The position numbers and the translations under genes are program-made. A model generated the notes under the pieces. The model had not been told where the DNA came from. It did no database searches and saw only the letters and a program-made list of their open reading frames with translations. This document shows positions 1 through 5,054 of a stretch of DNA of 5,135 bases, one piece after another (position 1 is the first letter of the stretch; every line of letters begins with the position of its first letter). This DNA is from Desulfobacterales bacterium. Its GTDB lineage: Bacteria > Desulfobacterota > Desulfobacteria > Desulfobacterales > C00003060. The stretch is taken from positions 1 to 5,135 of the forward strand of contig DAOUTV010000176.1 in the NCBI GenBank assembly GCA_030668505.1. Reading direction: 5' to 3'.

Positions 1-30
1 CGTCGAACATCCAACATCGAACGTCGAATG
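1..30 (+). repeat. 30-bp GAACATC-type dispersed repeat, copy 1 (cut by window edge)
   Basis: This stretch is built from alternating CGAACATC and CAACATCGAACGTC blocks. Its reverse complement matches positions 267-296 at 25 of 30 bases by my hand alignment, so the two copies face each other across the pseudogene. From general knowledge, repeats of this kind are scattered through genomes of uncultured deltaproteobacteria, often beside four-helix-bundle protein genes. The copy may extend beyond the left edge. Positions 31-98 are AT-rich and I see nothing else in them. Confidence 0.75.
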
Positions 31-98
31 ATGATGTCGCTCCGCTCTTCAAATTATTTTAAGATCAAATAAAAAAACCAATGCCGAACAATCAACGG

Positions 99-269
99 CT
101 ATTTCTGTTTTTTTTCAGCCCTTCGACTCAGCTTAGGGCCGTGAGCCTGTCGACCGGCCGTTTTGATACTCGTAACGAAAATCTTAATTAATTCTTCTGT
201 TTCCTCTAAAATATCATTTAGTAGTTCAGGTTTTTTAAACTCTGTTTCTTCAGCTTTTCCATTCAACAT
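99..269 (-). pseudogene. Remnant of a four-helix-bundle (23S rRNA intervening-sequence) protein, C-terminal part only
   Basis: The minus-strand frame contains the segment ELLNDILEETEELIKIFVTSIKTA at about positions 157-230. It resembles the C-terminal helix of the four-helix-bundle proteins first named from 23S rRNA intervening sequences (the S23/Avd-like family), whose usual length is roughly 115-130 residues. Only about 30 family-like residues remain. The N-terminal three helices are absent, and upstream the frame runs straight into the GAACATC repeat, which supplies the only nearby ATG. Downstream the frame reads through a CTCAGCTTAGGGCC-type repeat-like stretch (about 121-154), giving a non-family tail before the stop. 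I read this as a truncated, probably non-functional gene with repeats at both ends. The frame can be extended upstream to position 404, but that part overlaps the hydrolase 3' end and shows no family similarity. The family call rests on pattern recognition. Confidence 0.55.
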
Positions 270-296
270 TCGATGTTGGACGTTCGATGTTCGATG
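267..296 (-). repeat. 30-bp GAACATC-type dispersed repeat, copy 2 (opposite orientation to copy 1)
   Basis: On the plus strand this reads CATTCGATGTTGGACGTTCG followed by further TTCGATG blocks. It is the reverse complement of positions 1-30 with about five mismatches. It abuts the start of the four-helix-bundle remnant and lies downstream of the hydrolase stop. With copy 1 it could form a long stem with a 236-nt loop, although divergence between the copies weakens this. Confidence 0.75.
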
Positions 297-360
297 TTCA
301 TTTTTTTCAGTAAACCTTCCACAGTCCATCCGGTGCAAAAACAACTTAGCGCTTATGGCC

Positions 361-1206
361 CTAACCCTCTCGGAAAAATGACGTAATAGATCTTTCAGCT
401 TCACCCTTCGCTATTGGGAGAGACATGAAATGGTCTCCATCTAATGAACGGAAAAGGGCCAGCGGACATATTCTCCGAATGTCACTCTGATAATTTGCGT
501 CGATGCCACCGTCATATATTTGCAGAACCCTATCTTTACGAGCATAAAGACACAAAACAGGGGTCCTGGTCAAACACACCCCTTGCAGGGGCCTTAGGGT
601 CACAAATTCAGAAATCGTTTTAAGTAGTCTGGCCCTCCTTCGCTTTAATGCACCGAAATGGTCTTTCCCTTTAGTAATACCAGGAAACAACGCATCGGCA
701 TAATGCCTGGCGGCGTCGCTCAGTCCGGGCAAGCCACGTTGAGCAGGAAAAAACTTTCTATAATACGCAATAAATGAGCTCATCACGGCCTGTGGGCCCA
801 GCCTGGGAATCGCATTGACAAGCACAAGTCTTTTGACGGGTTCTCCCAGATGGTAAACTGCGTACAGCAATGGCAATGCCGAATAACAAGGGCCGATGCC
901 GAACAGAGACAACTGCTCTTTGTCGGTCAGGCGGCATGCGCAGGAAAGCATATGAATTGTGTCTCTTATGGTAGTTCCGAGGGAAAACTTGTTTGAGGAA
1001 CCGCCATGGCCGGAGTAGCTGAAAGAGATAAGATCGAATTGTCTCCTGATAAGCCGACGAAAAATACCTACCTGTTGGGAAAGATTTCCGCCAATCAGCG
1101 GCGGTACAAATACAAGGCCCCGAGGAGAATTGTTTCGAACGCGTACCCACTCCAGAGCGTCCTTTCGTCCCACCCGATAAAATCCCTTTTCAAACAAGGT
1201 ATTCAT
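361..1206 (-). CDS. Alpha/beta-hydrolase-fold protein with atypical nucleophile elbow
   Basis: The protein has 281 residues, a normal length for a single-domain alpha/beta hydrolase, with no signal peptide or membrane segment visible. Family landmarks in order are: strand and loop LVFVPPLIGG (31-40), where the oxyanion loop usually reads HG; FSYSGHGGSS (62-71), equivalent to the common D-x-RGHGxS loop; LSLFGIGPCYSAL (99-111), the nucleophile-elbow region; PVLCLYARKD (216-225), with Asp225 in the usual acid position; and GDHF (257-260), with His259 in the catalytic His position. The canonical GxSxG is absent. Aligned simply, Gly105 replaces the Ser. In a shifted register, GPCYS (105-109) fits small-x-nucleophile-x-small with Cys107 as nucleophile, as in dienelactone hydrolases or PHA synthases. 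It could be an esterase, a thioesterase or acyltransferase-like enzyme, or a non-catalytic member; the substrate is unknown. The ATG at 1206 follows AAGGGG at 1210-1215, a rather close ribosome-binding site. The gene stands alone, divergent from the kinase, with a MITE-like insertion about 20 bp upstream. Confidence 0.8.
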   Translation of the reverse strand: MNTLFEKGFYRVGRKDALEWVRVRNNSPRGLVFVPPLIGGNLSQQVGIFRRLIRRQFDLISFSYSGHGGSSNKFSLGTTIRDTIHMLSCACRLTDKEQLSLFGIGPCYSALPLLYAVYHLGEPVKRLVLVNAIPRLGPQAVMSSFIAYYRKFFPAQRGLPGLSDAARHYADALFPGITKGKDHFGALKRRRARLLKTISEFVTLRPLQGVCLTRTPVLCLYARKDRVLQIYDGGIDANYQSDIRRICPLALFRSLDGDHFMSLPIAKGEAERSITSFFREG

Positions 1207-1281
1207 ATGCCCCTTGAAAAAACCGGACCTGTGCGGTTAGTGGATTCGTCGTCTTATCAATACCATCTAAATCCCCCCTAA

Positions 1282-1302
1282 CCCCCCTTTTTCAAAGGGG
1301 GG
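1282..1302. repeat. C-tract/G-tract hairpin
   Basis: Nine perfectly paired bases, CCCCCCTTT with AAAGGGGGG, enclose a TTC loop. It belongs to the CCCCCTTT-n-AAAGGGGG palindrome class that recurs at 1325-1343, 1805-1831 and 1858-1897 in this window. Seen from the minus strand it lies upstream of the hydrolase, so it is not positioned as a terminator for that gene. Confidence 0.8.
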
Positions 1303-1324
1303 AATCCACTTTTGGCTAAAAAGT

Positions 1325-1343
1325 CCCCCTTTATTAAAGGGGG
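1325..1343. repeat. C-tract/G-tract hairpin
   Basis: Eight perfectly paired bases, CCCCCTTT with AAAGGGGG, enclose an ATT loop. It is followed by ATTTAGGGGGATTTTTC, which can pair with the AAATCCCCCC tract at 1269-1278. Together the arms can fold the whole 1226-1379 element into a branched structure. Confidence 0.8.
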
Positions 1344-1418
1344 ATTTAGGGGGATTTTTCAAGTAACCGCACAGGTCCCAAAAAACCGACACTGCGAAAC
1401 CGTTCCACGTCGAACTTA

Positions 1419-1697
1419 GGGCTTGCGCAAAAATAACTTACCATTTTGGCATTTCAGCTTCAGGCCATCTTTGGCCGATACTCATTCCCTGGCCCAGTCC
1501 TGGTCTATAGGCTTTAGTGAGCTAATCTTGCGGTTCCAACGGAAAACAAAGTATACCAGTCAGTCTGTCGCATAGCGCCAGGGCGGGCGCAAAATCCGCG
1601 AAATAGCCAGCTATTCCTGTGGTTTTGCTCAATCGGATCGTCCAAATTTAACCCAAATCTGATCGCCAATTCTGTCAAGTTATTCTTGCGCAAGCCC
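1419..1697. mobile_element. 279-bp MITE with GGGCTTGCGCAA inverted ends and TTA flanks
   Basis: The left end, GGGCTTGCGCAAAAATAACTT (1419-1439), matches the reverse complement of 1677-1697 with one difference (A to G). One more mismatch appears if the arms are extended outward to 1415 and 1701. TTA stands immediately outside both ends (1416-1418 and 1698-1700), a possible 3-bp target duplication. The 237-bp interior has stops in the minus-strand frame I read and no recognisable protein. Reading inward from the left end on the minus strand there is a short open stretch (NGKLFLRKP-stop), which might be the extreme tail of a lost transposase gene. I take it as a deletion derivative of an insertion sequence mobilised in trans. 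I cannot name the parental IS family with confidence. Confidence 0.75.
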
Positions 1698-1752
1698 TTA
1701 GCAATACTACAGACTTTTTGTTAAACTGTCTATGCCTGCGGAGTAATGTAAA

Positions 1753-1979
1753 GAAACCCCACCCAGAGAACGTGGCTTTGATTTGCCCGATAGAAGGGGG
1801 CTTAAAATCCCCCTTTTTAAAAGGGGGATTTAGGGGGATTTTAAAGACCATTCCAGAAAATCCCCCCCGGCCCCCCTTTAAAAAAGTGGGGGGATTTGTA
1901 CTCAAGTCAACGACTTTAACATTCATTTTGTTTTCGGCAAAGCCAATTGACTCTGACCCCGCCCTGAGGACGGGGTTTC
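1753..1979. repeat. Cluster of C-tract/G-tract hairpins within imperfect nested inverted repeats
   Basis: The core holds three palindromic pairings. AAATCCCCCTTTT (1805-1817) pairs with 1819-1831. GGGGGATTTT (1833-1842) pairs with AAAATCCCCC (1857-1866). AAATCCCCCC (1858-1867) pairs with GGGGGGATTT (1888-1897). These overlap, so they are alternative folds. Outside them two shorter inverted pairs are nested in order: TGGCTTTG (1773-1780) with CAAAGCCA (1938-1945), and GAAACCCC (1753-1760) with GGGGTTTC (1972-1979). That arrangement suggests a MITE-like unit of about 227 bp with decayed ends, but no clear flanking duplication was found. Frames through it translate to NPP-x-KGG-type peptides, which are artefacts of the repeat. 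Confidence 0.5.
1956..1976 (+). repeat. GC-rich hairpin resembling an IS200/IS605-type end
   Basis: ACCCCG (1956-1961) pairs with CGGGGT (1971-1976). A further CC/GG pair inside is set off by one bulged A and closes a CTGA loop. The run TTTCCCGGG follows. Hairpins of the form CCCC-GTCCNNNNGGAC-GGGG followed by TTT are common at IS200/IS605 element ends and near tnpB genes, so this may be a stranded IS end. No tnpA or tnpB sequence is present here, so the resemblance is only suggestive. Confidence 0.3.
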
Positions 1980-1989
1980 CCGGGATGAA

Positions 1990-2088
1990 ATGAACGAAAA
2001 ACGCATCAACACAATCGCCATGGAACTGGCCCTTGAACTTCATCAGGTCCCGGCACAAGAGGAAGTCTGGGTTAGAGTACCCCGGTAA
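1990..2088 (+). CDS. Possible small ORF, 32 residues, function unknown
   Basis: An ATG-to-TAA frame encodes a 32-residue peptide beginning MNEKRINTIAMELALELHQV and ending EEVWVRVPR. The composition is ordinary for protein and could form one amphipathic helix, which is why it is listed. Against it, no good ribosome-binding site precedes the ATG (the upstream bases are CCCGGGATGAA), it is very short, and it sits directly after repeat debris. It could be the stub of a gene displaced by the insertions. I recognise no family. The following stretch to 2281 shows no gene or repeat I can support. Confidence 0.2.
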   Translation: MNEKRINTIAMELALELHQVPAQEEVWVRVPR

Positions 2089-2281
2089 TCTACCATATAT
2101 TGTGGATAGTCTGTGATTGAACGTGTCCGGCTTGAAATTCGTAGCCTATTGATGTAAAAGCTCCCCAGAAAAAGTCGCAAAGTTCGGAATGTAATTCAAG
2201 CAAGGGGGGAACCTTTATGGTGATCCAAAGGCTCAATCGTGGTATCAGAAATACCAGTGTGTGGGCCTTTTTTGATTTAAA

Positions 2282-2440
2282 CCTGAACTGAGCGATTTTT
2301 TGCGAAGATATGTGCTGAGATCTTGATGCGGCAAGGTTTGCGAAAAACGGAGGCATACCCGTGGATATGTCGAGGCTTTTCGCAAGTCCTTGATGCGCAA
2401 GAGATTGGTGCAGATCGAGTAAAAAATCGCTCAATTTAGG
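2282..2440. mobile_element. 159-bp MITE with CCT ends and TTAAA duplication, IS1380-like
   Basis: The left end, CCTGAACTGAGCGATTTTTT (2282-2301), matches the reverse complement of the right end (2421-2440) at 18 of 20 positions. TTAAA lies directly outside both ends (2277-2281 and 2441-2445), a clean 5-bp duplication. An inner inverted pair, TTGCGAAAA (2338-2346) with TTTTCGCAA (2377-2385), gives secondary structure. There is no coding capacity. Ends starting CC with 4-5-bp duplications fit the IS1380 family, a prokaryotic group compared with piggyBac elements that target TTAA. That assignment is inferred from end and target features only. The element sits 87 bp upstream of the kinase start and could separate the gene from an older promoter or supply a new one. 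Confidence 0.7.
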
Positions 2441-2452
2441 TTAAAGGCAATT

Positions 2453-2481
2453 GAGGATTTTCCGGAGGCCGGCAGATCCTC
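2453..2481 (+). promoter_or_regulatory. Two-tier hairpin in the likely 5' leader of the kinase gene
   Basis: GAGGAT (2453-2458) pairs with ATCCTC (2476-2481). Then comes a symmetric 3-by-3 internal loop (TTT against CAG), and CCGG (2462-2465) pairs with CCGG (2469-2472) around an AGG loop. It ends 46 bases before the ATG. No T-run follows, so it is not an intrinsic terminator. It could be an operator palindrome or an mRNA stabiliser, or it could be chance. I see no convincing sigma-70 or sigma-54 promoter nearby. Confidence 0.3.
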
Positions 2482-2527
2482 CCTTGAAGCATAAGAAAAA
2501 AAGGGCGAGTTACCAATAAAGGATCTA

Positions 2528-4816
2528 ATGATGGAACAAGTTAGCGCACTTAACGTGGCAATTGTTGGTGGAGGTCCTGGCTGTAAGGCGATTATGGATG
2601 TAATGTTTGCCGAAACGCTCAGCCAGCTTCGGATGAAGCTCATCGGAGTAGCCTCTAGAAATCCCAAGGCTGTGGGTTGTCTCTACGCCCAGAAAAAGGG
2701 AATTTATACAACAACGGATTACCGCAACCTTTACAAGTTCAAAGATCTTCATATGATCATCGAGCTAACAGGTAGCGATACATTAGAAGATGAGATCTCC
2801 CGAACCAAGCCACCACGCGTCAAATTGATGGACCATGTCGCTGCACGTGTCTTCTGGGACATCTTTAACGTTGAAGAACAAAGAATTGCGGAACGGCGGC
2901 AGGCTGAGGAGGCGCTCAGGGAAAGCGAACAGGAGAAAGACGCTATTCTCAATAGCATGTCTGAGGATGTGGTGTACCACGACATGGAACACAGGATAGT
3001 ATGGGCGAACAGTGTGGCAAGTAAATCGGTTGGCTTAACCCCTGATGATTTGGTAGGGCAACATTGCTACGAGATGTTTCATCGGCGGACCAAGCCCTGT
3101 CCAGGCTGTCCTGTTTTGAAAGCTCGTGAAACAGGTGAACCACAGGCGGCAGAAATGACCAGCCCGGATGGGCGAACGTGGTTCGTACGCGGTTATCCGG
3201 TTCGGCATGTAAATAACGTTATCGCGGGCGTGGTCGAGGTTACACTTGAAATCACCAAGCGTAAGAGGGCTGAGGAAGCTCTGCGGCGAAGTGAAAACCT
3301 ATTGCGGATGCTCATTAATGCAACCAAAGAGGCAATAATATCAATCGGCCAAGACGGGTTAATAACCTTATTCAATCCTGCAGCTGAAAAAATGTTTGGC
3401 CTTAAAGAGGAGGAAATGATAGGCCAGCCACTTGACCTGCTGATGCCCGAAGACGTCAGAGATAGGCATCGGCAATACTTGGAAAGCTATTTTGCCACGG
3501 GTAAGTCTAAAAAGGCAATCGGTAAAATCGTTGAGCTGCCGGGGTTACGAAGTAACGGAAAAGTGTTCCCCATGGAGATCTCGCTTTCCGCAGGCAAACA
3601 TGGCGACAAAAAATTTGTCATTGCTGTTGCCCGGGATATCACCGAGCGTAAAGAAGTGGAGGAAGAGAGAAAGACGCTTGAAGCCCAGCTCCAACACGCC
3701 CAGAAGATGGAATCCGTTGGCACCTTGGCTGGTGGTATTGCCCATGACTTTAACAATCTGCTTATGGCGGTCCAGGGAAACGTATCCTTGATGCTTCTGG
3801 ATATTGATTCCACGCACCCCACCTACGAACGGTTAAAAAACGTTGAAAAGCAGATTCAAAGCGGAGCCAGATTAACCTCACACCTCCTCGGATACGCCAG
3901 AAAGGGAAAATATGAGGTCAAGCCCCTTGACCTGAACCAATTATTAAAAGAGACCTCTGACGCCTTTGGCAGAACCAGAAAGGAGGTTATGATTCACTGG
4001 GAGCTTTCCGAGGACTTGTCTGCAATAAAGGCAGATCCCGGGCAGATAGAGCAGGTGCTTTTAAATCTTTATGTGAATGCTGCAGATGCCATGCCTGGTG
4101 GCGGGAATCTTATCCTGAAAACCATGAACATGACCCACAAGGATATGAAGGACAAGGTCTATGATCCAAAACCGGGCAAGTATGTCTTGTTAACGGTGAC
4201 TGATACAGGCACCGGTATGGACGATGAGACCATAGCGCGCATTTTTGATCCGTTCTTTACGACCAAGGAGATGGGCCGCGGCACCGGACTTGGTTTGGCA
4301 TCCACTTACGGTATTATTAAGGGCCATGGCGGATATATTGATGTCGACTCCAAGAAAGGGCAAGGGTCGACCTTCAATATTTATCTACCTGTATCAGAAA
4401 TAAAGTTCGAGAAAGCTATCGAAGCTGCTGAGCAGTTCATTAGGGGAACCGGAACGGTCCTCGTGGTAGACGATGAAGATGAAGTCCTAGAAATAGCCAA
4501 GGAGTTGTTGGAGGCCATGGGCTACAGGGTAATTAGCGCCAAAGACGGAAAAGGGGCTGTCGAGGTTTATAAGAAGAATCAGGGTGACATAAACATTGTT
4601 GTATTGGACATGGTTATGCCCAATATGGGTGGTGGTGAAGCCTATGACCGCATGAAGGAGATCAACCCGGACATAAAAGTCCTGCTTTCAAGTGGTTTCA
4701 GTATTGATGGTGAAGCTACAGAGATAATGGAACGAGGCTGTGACGGTTTTATTCAGAAGCCATTCAAAATGAAAGATTTTTCTGAAAAAATAATGGAGAT
4801 TCTAAACAAAGGATAG
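2528..4816 (+). CDS. Soluble hybrid sensor histidine kinase (Rossmann-like, PAS, PAS, HisKA, HATPase, receiver)
   Basis: This 762-residue kinase has no membrane segment, so it should sense a cytoplasmic signal. Residues 8-112 resemble an NAD(P)-binding Rossmann domain: VAIVGGGPGCK (10-20) is the nucleotide loop, followed by LIGVASRNP and IIELTG strands. A linker helix (114-140) leads to PAS1 (about 136-245), which carries Cys180 and a C191-x-x-C194 pair. PAS2 spans about 255-375. HisKA has phosphoacceptor His406 in GGIAHDFNN (402-410). The HATPase shows the N box NAADAM (Asn517), the G1 box DTGTGM (559-564), the F box FDPFFTTK (573-580) and the G2 box GRGTGLGL (583-590). The receiver (about 643-760) has the acidic pair Asp648/Asp649, phosphoacceptor Asp694, Ser721/722 and Lys744, so all key residues are present. 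This predicts ATP-dependent autophosphorylation, then transfer to Asp694; the next partner is not in the window. AAAGGA (2518-2523) lies 4 nt from the ATG at 2528 and 7 nt from the next in-frame ATG at 2531, so the latter may be the true start. Confidence 0.96.
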   Translation: MMEQVSALNVAIVGGGPGCKAIMDVMFAETLSQLRMKLIGVASRNPKAVGCLYAQKKGIYTTTDYRNLYKFKDLHMIIELTGSDTLEDEISRTKPPRVKLMDHVAARVFWDIFNVEEQRIAERRQAEEALRESEQEKDAILNSMSEDVVYHDMEHRIVWANSVASKSVGLTPDDLVGQHCYEMFHRRTKPCPGCPVLKARETGEPQAAEMTSPDGRTWFVRGYPVRHVNNVIAGVVEVTLEITKRKRAEEALRRSENLLRMLINATKEAIISIGQDGLITLFNPAAEKMFGLKEEEMIGQPLDLLMPEDVRDRHRQYLESYFATGKSKKAIGKIVELPGLRSNGKVFPMEISLSAGKHGDKKFVIAVARDITERKEVEEERKTLEAQLQHAQKMESVGTLAGGIAHDFNNLLMAVQGNVSLMLLDIDSTHPTYERLKNVEKQIQSGARLTSHLLGYARKGKYEVKPLDLNQLLKETSDAFGRTRKEVMIHWELSEDLSAIKADPGQIEQVLLNLYVNAADAMPGGGNLILKTMNMTHKDMKDKVYDPKPGKYVLLTVTDTGTGMDDETIARIFDPFFTTKEMGRGTGLGLASTYGIIKGHGGYIDVDSKKGQGSTFNIYLPVSEIKFEKAIEAAEQFIRGTGTVLVVDDEDEVLEIAKELLEAMGYRVISAKDGKGAVEVYKKNQGDINIVVLDMVMPNMGGGEAYDRMKEINPDIKVLLSSGFSIDGEATEIMERGCDGFIQKPFKMKDFSEKIMEILNKG

Positions 4817-4928
4817 GCTGCACCGTGTATTGAGAACATAGCGTCTGTGAAAGCAACTCCCCTAACCCGGACAAGCCGGAACCAAAAAGAAGTGACTAAA
4901 GTGAACTAAAGTGACTAAAGTTAAGGAA

Positions 4929-4953
4929 TGCGCCTCTGGCGCACCCTGTTTTT
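4929..4953 (+). terminator. Possible weak intrinsic terminator downstream of the kinase gene
   Basis: TGCGCC (4929-4934) pairs with GGCGCA (4938-4943) around a TCT loop. After a five-base CCCTG spacer comes TTTTT (4949-4953). The short stem and the spacer make it a poor terminator, and it lies 112 bases past the kinase stop inside a palindromic repeat. It may be just part of that repeat. Confidence 0.3.
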
Positions 4954-4968
4954 AAGACTGACCACGCC

Positions 4969-5029
4969 AGCCGACTTCGCCATAGTAGCTTTGCTACGAG
5001 CCGACTTCGCCATAGAAGCCTCGGCTACG
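4969..5029 (+). repeat. Two tandem 30/31-bp units, AGCCGACTTCGCCATAG type
   Basis: Unit one (4969-4998) and unit two (4999-5029) share the first 17 bases, AGCCGACTTCGCCATAG. They then differ slightly but both end in GCTACG. Each second half can form a small hairpin: GTAGC/GCTAC around TTT (4985-4997), and AGCC/GGCT around TC (5017-5026). The hairpin sequence differs while its pairing is kept, which looks like compensatory change. Confidence 0.8.
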
Positions 5030-5030
5030 A

Positions 5031-5054
5031 CGGCTGAACGGCTGAACGGCTGAA
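5031..5054 (+). repeat. Three tandem copies of CGGCTGAA
   Basis: Three perfect 8-bp copies (5031-5038, 5039-5046, 5047-5054) directly follow the tandem 30-bp units. Such a short perfect array is prone to slippage, so copy number may differ between strains. Confidence 0.85.

Larger units (their letters stand above)
1226..1379. mobile_element. 154-bp MITE-like element with 15-bp inverted ends and 9-bp flanking direct repeat
   Basis: GGACCTGTGCGGTTA at 1225-1239 is perfectly complementary to TAACCGCACAGGTCC at 1364-1378. The pair is flanked by the 9-bp direct repeat AAAAAACCG (1217-1225 and 1380-1388), which looks like a target-site duplication and overlaps the left end by one base. The interior carries two strong hairpins: CCCCCCTTT/AAAGGGGGG (1282-1290 with 1294-1302) and CCCCCTTT/AAAGGGGG (1325-1332 with 1336-1343). 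A further AAATCCCCC / GGGGGATTT pair lies outside them (1269-1277 with 1349-1357). No coding capacity is seen. It is probably a non-autonomous insertion or palindromic repeat mobilised in trans. It lies between the hydrolase start and any upstream promoter, so the hydrolase may be transcribed from within it or through it. Confidence 0.7.

Noticed and set aside
1..296. Possible CRISPR from the two 30-bp GAACATC repeats
   Set aside because: There are two copies only, in opposite orientation and far apart, and each is built internally from short sub-repeats.
163..381. 72-codon plus-strand frame over the repeat and the remnant gene
   Set aside because: It is the antisense shadow of the four-helix-bundle remnant and the GAACATC repeat.
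758..1150. 130-codon minus-strand frame inside the hydrolase gene
   Set aside because: It lies wholly within the alpha/beta hydrolase in another frame, and the hydrolase frame carries recognisable family motifs.
1006..1281. 91-codon plus-strand frame antisense to the hydrolase 5' end
   Set aside because: It is antisense to a gene with clear motifs, runs into the MITE-like element, and has no family resemblance.
1440..1676. Transposase gene fragment inside the 279-bp MITE
   Set aside because: The minus-strand frame I read is broken by several stops and shows no DDE or other transposase motif. Only a very short open stretch near one end remains.
1675..2058. 127-codon minus-strand frame through the hairpin cluster
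   Set aside because: Its peptide (NPP-x-FKKG-DF and KGGRGGF segments) is the translation of C-tract/G-tract palindromes and of a MITE end. No ribosome-binding site or family is apparent.
2090..2434. 114-codon minus-strand frame upstream of the kinase
   Set aside because: It covers the IS1380-like MITE and featureless DNA, with no motif or ribosome-binding site, and ends in repeat sequence.
3487..3822. Overlapping frames on both strands within the kinase gene
   Set aside because: These are shadows of the PAS2/HisKA coding region, whose frame has all expected motifs.
4969..5054. Possible CRISPR array from the tandem 30-bp units
   Set aside because: There are only two units, directly adjacent with no spacers, and no cas genes. 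They are tandem repeats within a palindromic element.
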